From: Alphaproteobacteria bacterium | GTDB taxonomy: Bacteria; Pseudomonadota; Alphaproteobacteria; RS24 | DNA length: 6,041 nt | Direction: 5' to 3' | NCBI GenBank assembly: GCA_029248825.1 | Contig: JAQWIP010000021.1 | Span: forward strand, 1 to 6,041 | Part shown: positions 1 through 6,040 of the stretch, one piece after another | Numbering within the stretch: position 1 is the first letter of the stretch | Layout of the letters: every line of letters begins with the position of its first letter | Notes under the pieces: generated by a model | What the model was told of the DNA's origin: nothing | Databases searched by the model: none | What the model saw: only the letters and a program-made list of their open reading frames with translations | Made by a program: the position numbers and the translations under genes

Positions 1-2288
1 GCATAAAAAGCCACCGGATGATTGGCCTTCAACCAAGCGGTTTGATAGGCAATCAGCGCATAGGCGGCGGCGTGGCTTTTGTTGAAACCATAGCCAGCGA
101 AACTATCGACTTGGTCAAAAATCAGCGCCGCCTGATTGCGGTTTACCTCCAGCTCCACGGCGCCATCGATGAAGCGGGCTTTTTGCGCGGTCATTTCGGC
201 TTGAATTTTCTTGCCCATGGCACGGCGCAGCAAATCCGCCTCGCCGAGCGAATAGCCCGACAGGGTTTGCGCGATTTGCATCACTTGCTCTTGGTAAATC
301 ATCACGCCGTAATTCTCTTCCAAAATGGATTTCAGACTATCGTGCATGTAATCGGGTTCCTGCTCGCCCATTTTGCAAGCGATATAGGTGGGAATATTAT
401 CCATCGGCCCCGGGCGATAGAGCGCCACGAGGGCGATGATATCTTCAAATTTATCGGGGCGCATTTTGCGCAGCACATCGCGCATGCCCGAGCTTTCCAG
501 CTGAAACACGCCAATCGTATCGCCGCGCCCCAATAGCTCATAGGTCTTTTCATCATCGAGCGGCAGATTGTGAATATCCACCGTGGCGCCCGTGCCTTCA
601 ATCAGCTCGACCGCTTTTTCCAAAACTGTCAGCGTCTTCAGGCCGAGAAAGTCAAATTTCACCAGCCCCGCTTTTTCCACCCATTTCATATTGAACTGGG
701 TCACGGGCATGTCAGATTTCGGGTCGCGATACAGCGCCACCAATTCTTGCAGCGGCCGATCGCCAATCACCACGCCCGCCGCATGGGTCGAGGCATGGCG
801 ATACAGGCCTTCAAGCTTCAAGCTAATCTCTAATAGCTCCCCCACTTGCGGGTCGCTATCGCGCTCGGCCTGCATGCGCGGCTCTTGCTCAATCGCCTCC
901 GAGAGCGTCACCGGATTGGCCGGATTATTCGGCACTATTTTGGTTAGGCGGTCAATCTGGCCATAGGGCATTTGCAACACGCGCCCGACATCGCGCAACA
1001 CGGCGCGCGCTTGCAGCTTTCCGAAAGTGATGATTTGCGCCACTTGATCGCGGCCATATTTTTGCTGCACATAGCTAATCACCTCATCGCGGCGCGACTG
1101 GCAAAAATCAATATCGAAATCGGGCATGGATACGCGTTCGGGGTTGAGAAAACGCTCGAACAGCAAGTTAAACCGCAAGGGATCCAAATCGGTAATAGTC
1201 AGCGCCCAAGCCACCACCGAGCCCGCGCCCGAGCCACGCCCTGGCCCCACGGCGATGTTTTGCGATTTCGACCATTTGATGAAATCCGCCACAATCAAAA
1301 AATAACCAGGAAAACCCATATCGCCGATGACTTTCAGCTCGAAATCCAAACGCTCGCGATAAGCCGTTTCTTCGGCGGCGGGGACAATCTGCTTCAAGCG
1401 CTCGGTGAGGCCTTCGTAGGCTTGCTTCGATAAGACGTCCAACTCGTCGCCTTCCGCAAAGGCAGGCAAAATGGGCGGATGCTCGGTCGGGCGAAACGCG
1501 CACCGCTGAGCAATCTCGACGCTGCTTTCTAAGGCTTCTGGCAAATCGGCGAATAAAGCGCACATTTCCTCGGCTGATTTCAAACGGTGGTCGGGCGTCA
1601 AACGCCGCCGATCGGCCTCGTTTAAATAGCGCCCCTCGGCGATGCAAATCAGCGCGTCATGGGCGCGATAGTCTTCGACGGAAGCAAAATAAGCCTGATT
1701 GGTAGCCACCAAAGGCAGCTCATGGGCATAGGCAAAATCGATGAGCGCAGCCTCGGTTTCTTCATCTAAAGTATCGGTATAACGTTGAAGCTCTACATAA
1801 ATATTATCTTTAAAAATATTGATATATTCAGATAATTTATTTTCTGCTTTATCTTTCCGATTGCTGGCCAGCAGCCTATCGATGGGGCCATCGGGGCCAC
1901 CGGTGAGGCAAATCAGCCCCTCGGCATGGCGCGCCATCAGGCTTTCATCGACGCCTGGCCCCAGCTTGCCCTCGTCTTGCAGGTGGGCGGCGCTAATCAG
2001 CGCCATTAAATTATCATAGCCCGCGCGGTTCTTGACCAGTAGCGCGATATCGCCCTCGTCTTCCTCGCCATCGCGCACCCGCAAACTGGCGCCAATGATA
2101 GGCTGAAGCCCCAAAGCGGTGGCGGTTTCGGCAAATTCTAGCGCGCCGAATAGATTGTTACGATCGGTCACGGCCAGCGCCGGCATACGCGCGGCCATGG
2201 CGGTCTGCGTCAGGGTTTTTACCGGCAGCGCGCCCTCGAGCAACGAATAGGCGCTATGGGAGCGCAGATGAATGAATTTAGGACGCAT
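1..2288 (-). CDS. dnaE: DNA polymerase III subunit alpha, N-terminal two thirds (partial; continues beyond the window)
   Basis: Catalytic subunit of the replicative DNA polymerase. The frame is open from 2288 to the window edge, giving about 762 residues of the roughly 1,150 usual for DnaE; the rest of the C-terminal part is outside. The PHP domain starts at once (FIHLRSHSAYSLLEGA, 5-20). The catalytic core holds GPGRGSGAGS (348-357), PDFDIDF with Asp-392 and Asp-394, and KFDFLGLKTLT with Asp-546, which line up with E. coli Asp-401, Asp-403 and Asp-555. Later landmarks are VFQLESSGM (594-602), ALYRPGP (622-628), IYQEQVMQIA (664-673) and YGFNKSHAAAYA (733-744). The PHP metal-site residues are degenerate (HLR for HxH, TDR for TDH), as in enzymes that rely on a separate DnaQ exonuclease. 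The start at 2288 matches E. coli DnaE in length and has AAGGGGG 13 bases upstream. An in-frame ATG at 2357, right after a stop codon, would add 23 residues but has no ribosome binding site. Codons 143-178 (1862-1755) are strikingly AT-rich. Confidence 0.97.
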   Translation of the reverse strand, partial: MRPKFIHLRSHSAYSLLEGALPVKTLTQTAMAARMPALAVTDRNNLFGALEFAETATALGLQPIIGASLRVRDGEEDEGDIALLVKNRAGYDNLMALISAAHLQDEGKLGPGVDESLMARHAEGLICLTGGPDGPIDRLLASNRKDKAENKLSEYINIFKDNIYVELQRYTDTLDEETEAALIDFAYAHELPLVATNQAYFASVEDYRAHDALICIAEGRYLNEADRRRLTPDHRLKSAEEMCALFADLPEALESSVEIAQRCAFRPTEHPPILPAFAEGDELDVLSKQAYEGLTERLKQIVPAAEETAYRERLDFELKVIGDMGFPGYFLIVADFIKWSKSQNIAVGPGRGSGAGSVVAWALTITDLDPLRFNLLFERFLNPERVSMPDFDIDFCQSRRDEVISYVQQKYGRDQVAQIITFGKLQARAVLRDVGRVLQMPYGQIDRLTKIVPNNPANPVTLSEAIEQEPRMQAERDSDPQVGELLEISLKLEGLYRHASTHAAGVVIGDRPLQELVALYRDPKSDMPVTQFNMKWVEKAGLVKFDFLGLKTLTVLEKAVELIEGTGATVDIHNLPLDDEKTYELLGRGDTIGVFQLESSGMRDVLRKMRPDKFEDIIALVALYRPGPMDNIPTYIACKMGEQEPDYMHDSLKSILEENYGVMIYQEQVMQIAQTLSGYSLGEADLLRRAMGKKIQAEMTAQKARFIDGAVELEVNRNQAALIFDQVDSFAGYGFNKSHAAAYALIAYQTAWLKANHPVAFY

Positions 2289-2373
2289 AAGCTGTACCAC
2301 GCCCCCTTCTTTCAACTGGTCGTGTGCCGATATCGATGGATGGGATGCTGCTGACATCTACGCCTACATATTA

Positions 2374-2438
2374 CGCTAAACAAATAAACGCCCGAAGCCC
2401 TCCCACGCGGGAATCACTCGGACGCTTTTAGTTTAGCG
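2374..2438 (-). terminator. Terminator-like hairpin with extended inverted repeat upstream of dnaE
   Basis: On the minus strand, CGTCCGAG (2424-2417) pairs with CTTCGGGCG (2397-2389) to give a stem of about 8 bp with one T-G pair. A small inner hairpin TCCC-GCGT-GGGA sits inside. The stem is followed by TTTATTTGTTT (2388-2378), 9 T in 11 bases, so the whole looks like an intrinsic terminator for the small peptide transcript. The complementarity goes on beyond it: CGCTAAAC (2438-2431) matches GTTTAGCG (2381-2374) exactly, and A-rich sequence partly pairs with the T-tract. Read on the plus strand the same stem is followed by CTTTTAGTTT, so it could work both ways, though no plus-strand gene needs it. 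Confidence 0.55.
2411..2415. promoter_or_regulatory. GANTC site (possible CcrM methylation site) upstream of dnaE
   Basis: GAATC at 2411-2415 is one of only three GANTC sites that I find in the window; the other two, at 5338-5342 and 5746-5750, lie inside proS. In many alphaproteobacteria CcrM methylates GANTC, and sites kept in intergenic regions can tie transcription to replication through GcrA. The site is the only intergenic one and lies about 120 bases before the chosen dnaE start, inside the terminator-like hairpin. A regulatory role is inference. Confidence 0.25.
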
Positions 2439-2445
2439 CAAGCAC

Positions 2446-2467
2446 CGCTCCTGTCAGCAAAGGAGCG
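2446..2467. repeat. Inverted repeat / hairpin in the 3' region of the small gene
   Basis: CGCTCCT (2446-2452) and AGGAGCG (2461-2467) form a perfect 7-bp stem around an 8-base loop. A GCGC pair outside it could lengthen the structure on the minus-strand transcript. No T-run follows on either strand, so it is not by itself an intrinsic terminator. It lies 31 bases after the stop of the small peptide gene and before the larger hairpin at 2438-2374. It may stabilise the 3' end of the transcript (inference). Confidence 0.5.
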
Positions 2468-2498
2468 CGCGCATCGCGCAAATTAAAGGGGATAATTA

Positions 2499-2600
2499 TT
2501 AACCCGCCAAAGCTTGGCCGATAGAACCCCACATAACAATCGCTGTGCCCATGGCCAGCAAAGTGCATACACCTAGAATGTCTTCGATTAAATTGCTCAT
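2499..2600 (-). CDS. Small hydrophobic membrane peptide, uncharacterised (33 aa)
   Basis: A short gene in the lolD-dnaE gap, which I do not recognise. Two ATG codons lie side by side (2603 and 2600). The strong ribosome binding site AGGGAG (2613-2608) is 4 bases from the first and 7 from the second, so the second is preferred; the product has 34 residues if the first is used. The peptide starts MSNLIEDILG and ends in GQALAG before a TAA. After the short acidic N-terminus (Glu-6, Asp-7), residues from about 8 on are hydrophobic, with one cysteine (12), one tryptophan (24) and several glycines, so one membrane-spanning helix is likely. It has no Lys, Arg or His, which is unusual for a membrane peptide and gives no positive-inside cue. 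Its neighbours suggest a link to the envelope, but that is only position. Flanking promoter-like and terminator-like signals suggest its own short transcript. I see no similarity to known small subunits such as KdpF or CydX. Confidence 0.6.
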   Translation of the reverse strand: MSNLIEDILGVCTLLAMGTAIVMWGSIGQALAG

Positions 2601-2623
2601 CATTTTTCTCCCTGTTGAAAGCT

Positions 2624-2652
2624 ACATTGTTCCCTTTTTGTTCTTTTGTCAA
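2624..2652 (-). promoter_or_regulatory. Possible sigma-70-type promoter for the small peptide gene
   Basis: A perfect -35 hexamer TTGACA lies at 2652-2647. At 17 bases spacing the sequence is CAATGT (2629-2624), which keeps only the A at position 2 and T at position 6 of the -10 consensus. Transcription would start near 2617, giving a short leader that carries the ribosome binding site of the peptide gene. The -35 match and its place between the lolD hairpin and a well-initiated small gene support it. The poor -10 element is the main reason for doubt. Confidence 0.35.
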
Positions 2653-2661
2653 CCCCTCTTG

Positions 2662-2691
2662 AAAAAGGGCATTCAGCCCCAGATTTCTGGG
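2662..2691 (-). terminator. Possible intrinsic terminator after lolD
   Basis: Starting 19 bases after the lolD stop, the transcribed strand can fold in two mutually exclusive ways. The first is CCCAG-AAAT-CTGGG (2691-2678). The second is GGGC-TGAAT-GCCC (2679-2667), followed at once by TTTTT (2666-2662). The second has terminator geometry but a stem of only 4 bp (5 with a G-T pair), so termination may be weak or partial. It would end the proS-lolC-lolD transcript before the small peptide gene. The shared GGG means that the upstream hairpin would prevent the terminator stem from forming. Confidence 0.45.
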
Positions 2692-2710
2692 AGTTCTCGG
2701 AAAGGGAAAA

Positions 2711-3388
2711 TTACAGAGTAACGATAAGCCCATCGCGCAAACGCACGATGCGGTCGGCTCTATCGGCCAAGTCCATATCATGGGTGGCCAGCAACACCGA
2801 GCTGCCTTGCGCGCGCGCTTCGCTGAGCAATAGGTCGGCGACTTTGTCGCCCGCCGCGCCGTCGAGACTGCCCGTTGGCTCATCGGCCAGCACCAAAGCT
2901 GGCGTATTGGTCAGGGCGCGCGCAATGGCAACGCGCTGTTGTTCGCCGCCCGAGAGTTGCGACGGCAAATGACTGGCGCGCTCGGCCAAACCCAATTTCT
3001 CGATTAAGGCCGTGGCTTTGGCGATAGCTTGGCGTTTTGCATCGCCTGCCAAACGCGCGGGCATGGCGACATTCTCTAGCGCGGTAAACTCGGGCAGTAG
3101 ATTGTGGAATTGATAAACAAAGCCGATATGCGCGCGGCGCAGCGCCGTGCGCGCTTTATCCTCGGCATCGGTAACCAGCTGGCCTTTCAGGGTAATACTG
3201 CCCTGCTCTGGCTTTTCCAGCAGGCCAGCAATATGCAACAGGCTCGACTTGCCCGAGCCGCTCGGCCCCACCAAAGCCACCACTTCGCCCTCGGCAATCT
3301 CTAGCGAGGCGCCTTGCAACACATGCAAAGCCCGCTCGCCTTGCTGGAAGCGTTGGTGAATATCCGTTAGGGCGAAATGGCTACTCAT
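2711..3388 (-). CDS. lolD: Lipoprotein-releasing system ATP-binding protein LolD
   Basis: Cytoplasmic ATPase of the LolCDE-type exporter; it powers lipoprotein release by the neighbouring permease. The 225 residues match the usual LolD length. All ABC motifs are intact: Walker A GPSGSGKS at 41-48, Q-loop glutamine at 93 (FVYQFHNLLPEFTALENV), signature LSGGEQQRVAIARAL at 145-159, Walker B LVLADE at 165-170 with the catalytic glutamate at 170, D-loop SLD at 174-176, and switch histidine at 203 (LATHD). The Q-loop region and signature are characteristic of the LolD/MacB/FtsE branch, and the neighbouring LolC-type gene decides for LolD. The ATG overlaps the end of the permease gene by 8 bases (ATGAGTAG) and is preceded by GGAGG at 9 bases, so translational coupling is likely. 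The stop is TAA, followed by a hairpin with a short T-run. Confidence 0.96.
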   Translation of the reverse strand: MSSHFALTDIHQRFQQGERALHVLQGASLEIAEGEVVALVGPSGSGKSSLLHIAGLLEKPEQGSITLKGQLVTDAEDKARTALRRAHIGFVYQFHNLLPEFTALENVAMPARLAGDAKRQAIAKATALIEKLGLAERASHLPSQLSGGEQQRVAIARALTNTPALVLADEPTGSLDGAAGDKVADLLLSEARAQGSSVLLATHDMDLADRADRIVRLRDGLIVTL

Positions 3389-4634
3389 TGCGCAAAGCCT
3401 CCACGGGTTCCATCGAGGCGGCGCGCCAAGCGGGGTAAAGCGTCGAAAGGAAAGATAGCGTCAAGGCCATGCCGGTGACTTGCAGCAAATCGCTGGGCAA
3501 AATCAAAGCTGGCATACGCTCCAAGAAATACACTTCGGCAGGGAATAAATTCGCCCCCGTCGACCAAATGAGGAATTGGCGAATTTCTTCGATATAGGCG
3601 CAAAACAAAGTGCCAAGCCCCACGCCCGCCAGCGTGCCTAAGACGCCAATGCTTGCGCCCGTGATGAAAAACACCCGCAAGATTAGCCCGCGCGAAGCCC
3701 CCATAGACCGCAAAACAGCGATATCGCGGCCTTTATCGCGCACCAACATCACCAGACCCGAGATAATATTCAGCGCGGCGACCAGCAAAATCATCGTCAA
3801 AATCATAAACATCACATTGCGCTCAACCTCTAGCGCGCCCGCCAGAGTGCTATTGCTCTGCTTCCAGTCGACGACATAATGCCCCTCGCCTGCCAAGGCA
3901 CGCAATTCGGGCGCGCGCTGGTCAATCGTGTCGGGGTCATCCAGCACGATATCAATCGCGCCTTGGTTTTCGCTAAGGCCAAAAAAAGCCCCGGCCGAAC
4001 CAATCGGCATGAAGGTGAAATTCAGGTCATATTCGGATAGGCCGATGCGGAAAATCGCCGCCAATTTAAACTGCTTCAACCGAGGCGCCGTGCCAAATGG
4101 CGTTATCGTGCCGCGCGGCGAGATAAGCGACACACGGTCGCCAATTTTAAAGCCGTGTCGCTCGGCCAAGCGCACGCCCATAGCCAGCGTGTTGGTTCCG
4201 GTTAAATCATCCAAAGAGCCGTCGATAATATTGCCCTGCAAGCTCGGCAATTGCTTCAGCTTCTCGAGCGGCAGCCCCCGCACCAAAACCCCGCGCACGG
4301 CCGATCCAGACGACAACATGGCTTGGCCATCCAGCAGTGGCGTGGCGAACACCACCCCCTCGGCGACCTCTAGCTTTTTCACCAAAGCGTCGCGGTCGGT
4401 AAATTCGGTTTGATAGGCGCGGATGGTGGCGTGGCCGTTGACGCCCAAAATGCGGTCGAGCAAATCGGCGCGAAAGCCCGTCATCACGGCCATGACGACA
4501 ATCAAAGTCGCCACGCCCAGCATGATGCCCAAAAACGAAATGCCCGCAATCACCGAGATGAAACTCTCGCGTCGGCGCGAACGCAGATAGCGGACGGCAA
4601 TTTGCCATTCTAAAACGCCAAAAGCGCGCGTCAT
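3381..4634 (-). CDS. lolC: Lipoprotein-releasing ABC transporter permease (LolC/LolE family)
   Basis: Inner-membrane permease of the Lol system, which extracts outer-membrane lipoproteins from the inner membrane and hands them to the carrier LolA. The 417 residues show the family architecture. A cytoplasmic N-terminus (EWQIAVRYLRSRRRESF, 9-25) leads into TM1 at about 25-52. A periplasmic MacB-type domain covers about 53-270. Three more membrane segments lie at about 275-298, 317-345 and 380-402. The FtsX-type signature VRDKGRDIAVLRSMGAS (298-314) lies between TM2 and TM3. The periplasmic stretch TPFGTAPRLKQFKL (178-191) resembles the region of E. coli LolC that forms the LolA-recruiting hook, so it looks LolC-like or LolF-like rather than LolE-like. 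Only one permease gene lies next to lolD, so a homodimer is likely (inference), unlike the LolC-LolE heterodimer of enterobacteria. AGGA lies 7 bases before the ATG. The stop overlaps the lolD start. Automatic pipelines may name it lolC, lolE or lolF. Confidence 0.93.
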   Translation of the reverse strand: MTRAFGVLEWQIAVRYLRSRRRESFISVIAGISFLGIMLGVATLIVVMAVMTGFRADLLDRILGVNGHATIRAYQTEFTDRDALVKKLEVAEGVVFATPLLDGQAMLSSGSAVRGVLVRGLPLEKLKQLPSLQGNIIDGSLDDLTGTNTLAMGVRLAERHGFKIGDRVSLISPRGTITPFGTAPRLKQFKLAAIFRIGLSEYDLNFTFMPIGSAGAFFGLSENQGAIDIVLDDPDTIDQRAPELRALAGEGHYVVDWKQSNSTLAGALEVERNVMFMILTMILLVAALNIISGLVMLVRDKGRDIAVLRSMGASRGLILRVFFITGASIGVLGTLAGVGLGTLFCAYIEEIRQFLIWSTGANLFPAEVYFLERMPALILPSDLLQVTGMALTLSFLSTLYPAWRAASMEPVEALRNE

Positions 4635-4661
4635 GCCGACATCCTGCTTTCCATTTCCAGT

Positions 4662-6008
4662 CTACTTGGCGCTTTCTGGTGGCGACGACAATAAAGCTAT
4701 CGCCGCGTCCAGCGCCAAAACGTGTTTCTCTCCGGTGGCTCGATTTTTAATTTCCACTTCGCCACCCTCGGCCCCGCGTGGGCCAATGACCGCCTGCCAA
4801 GGCAGACCAATCAAATCCATCGTCGAGAATTTCGCCCCCGCCCGATCGTCTCTATCATCATAAAGAACATCAAGGCCGTTTTGTGACAGCGTCTCGAACA
4901 AGCTCTCGCACATGGCATCGCAGCCCTCATGGCCTGGTTTTAAGTTAATCAGCCCAACATGAAACGGCGCCACCGCCCATGGCCAAATAATGCCGTCCTC
5001 ATCGTGACTGGCTTCAATAATGCCGCCAACCAGACGCGAGACGCCAATGCCGTAAGAGCCGCCATGCACGGGCGTGTCTTTGCCATCGGGGCCAGCCACT
5101 TGCGCGTTCATCGCGGTGGAATATTTTTGCCCGAAGTAGAAAATATGCCCCACTTCAATGCCGCGCGCGGTGAGCTGTTTCTCGGCTGGCACTTGCTCGG
5201 CGAACATCGCGCTATCGTGCATCTCATCGGAGCGCGCATAATATTGCGTGAAGCTGTCAATGGTCGGTGCTAAATCAGCGTCATAATCAGCCTCCGGCAC
5301 GGGCAAGTCTAGGATGTCGCTATGGCAGAAAATCTCCGACTCGCCGGTCTCGGCCAGAATGATAAACTCATGGCTCAGCTCGCCGCCAATCGGCCCCGTA
5401 TCGGCCGCCACTGGCATGGCCTTTAGACCCATACGGCGGAAGCTGCGCAAATAGGCGATGAACATTTTATAGTAAGCGGTGCGCGCCGAAGCCTCATCGA
5501 TGTCGAAACTATAGCCATCTTTCATCAAAAATTCGCGGCCCCGCATGACGCCGAAACGCGGGCGTATCTCATCGCGGAATTTCCACTGAATATGATAGAG
5601 GTTTTTCGGCAAATCCTTATAGCTAACGACATTGTCGCGAAAAATCTGCGTAATCAGTTCTTCATTGGTTGGGCCATATAAAAGGTCACGACCATGGCGG
5701 TCGGTGATGCGCAGCATTTCTTTGCCATAGTCTTCATAGCGACCGGACTCGCGCCAGATATCGGCCGATTGCAAGGTCGGCATTAGCATTTCAATGGCGC
5801 CTGCCTTGGCTTGCTCGTCGCGCACAATGGCTTCGATTTTGCGCAAAGCCCGCAAGCCCAACGGCAGCCAGCTATAAATCCCCGCCGCGCTCTGGCGCAC
5901 CATGCCGGCGCGCAACATCAATCGATGCGAAACGATTTGCGCTTCCGATGGGGTCTCCTTGAGGGTCGGGAGAAAATAATTCGACATTCTGTTGGACTGT
6001 GAATACAT
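4662..6008 (-). CDS. proS: Prolyl-tRNA synthetase, short form without the INS editing domain
   Basis: Class II aminoacyl-tRNA synthetase that activates proline with ATP and charges tRNA-Pro in the cytoplasm. The 448 residues read through cleanly. The class II catalytic core fills the first two thirds: motif 1 region near residues 65-90, motif 2 with FRDEIRPRFGVMRGREF at 144-160, and motif 3 with GSYGIGVSRL at 317-326. The anticodon-binding HGTP domain covers about 348-438. E. coli ProRS has about 570 residues, with an editing domain of about 180 residues between motifs 2 and 3; here motifs 2 and 3 are too close to hold it, as in alphaproteobacterial ProRS. Mischarged Ala-tRNA-Pro is therefore presumably cleared by a free-standing deacylase encoded elsewhere (inference). 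The start at 6008 is chosen because AAGGA lies 7 bases upstream. A second in-frame ATG at 5987 (MSNYFLPTLKETPSEAQ) begins nearer the usual family N-terminus but lacks a ribosome binding site. The stop is TAG. It is the first gene of the operon within this window, 27 bases before the Lol permease gene. Confidence 0.97.
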   Translation of the reverse strand: MYSQSNRMSNYFLPTLKETPSEAQIVSHRLMLRAGMVRQSAAGIYSWLPLGLRALRKIEAIVRDEQAKAGAIEMLMPTLQSADIWRESGRYEDYGKEMLRITDRHGRDLLYGPTNEELITQIFRDNVVSYKDLPKNLYHIQWKFRDEIRPRFGVMRGREFLMKDGYSFDIDEASARTAYYKMFIAYLRSFRRMGLKAMPVAADTGPIGGELSHEFIILAETGESEIFCHSDILDLPVPEADYDADLAPTIDSFTQYYARSDEMHDSAMFAEQVPAEKQLTARGIEVGHIFYFGQKYSTAMNAQVAGPDGKDTPVHGGSYGIGVSRLVGGIIEASHDEDGIIWPWAVAPFHVGLINLKPGHEGCDAMCESLFETLSQNGLDVLYDDRDDRAGAKFSTMDLIGLPWQAVIGPRGAEGGEVEIKNRATGEKHVLALDAAIALLSSPPESAK

Positions 6009-6025
6009 TTGCGTTTCCTTGCGTC

Positions 6026-6040
6026 TTAACCTAACCTTAA
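6026..6040. promoter_or_regulatory. TTAA-N7-TTAA motif, CtrA-box-like, upstream of proS
   Basis: TTAA (6026-6029), CCTAACC (6030-6036) and TTAA (6037-6040) match the TTAA-N7-TTAA core bound by CtrA, the cell-cycle response regulator of alphaproteobacteria. The motif is part of a wider palindrome with arms CTTAA and TTAAG (6025-6041). It begins 17 bases before the proS ATG. The window ends right after it, so I cannot see whether it belongs to a proS promoter or to the end of the preceding gene. It is a single match, and the regulatory role is inferred. Confidence 0.35.

Noticed and set aside
1168..1647. Minus-strand open frame of 159 codons inside dnaE
   Set aside because: Arg-rich shadow of dnaE in a different frame; the dnaE frame is continuous here and carries the conserved polymerase motifs.
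1755..1862. Insertion element or pseudogene scar at the AT-rich patch in dnaE
   Set aside because: The dnaE frame is not broken, no terminal repeats or target duplication are visible, and the protein keeps normal length and flanking motifs.
2499..2600. Small hydrophobic peptide as a type I toxin
   Set aside because: Size and hydrophobicity would fit, but there is no convincing promoter for an antisense RNA on the plus strand, no basic or polar tail as in many such toxins, and no repeat copies.
2289..2710. tRNA, riboswitch or other structured RNA gene in the lolD-dnaE gap
   Set aside because: No cloverleaf or known riboswitch core is recognisable. The structures present are simple hairpins explained as terminators or 3' end elements.
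2428..2883. Minus-strand open frame of 151 codons overlapping the lolD 3' end and the small peptide gene
   Set aside because: It lies in another frame of lolD, whose ABC motifs are unmistakable, and it runs out of phase through the small gene. Its composition is that of a frame shadow, with no domain or ribosome binding site.
3928..4413. Plus-strand open frame of 161 codons opposite the Lol permease gene
   Set aside because: Antisense shadow of a GC-rich gene, Ser/Pro/Arg-rich, with no recognisable domain. The other long plus-strand frames (for example 18-536, 972-1433, 3610-3879) are rejected for the same reason.
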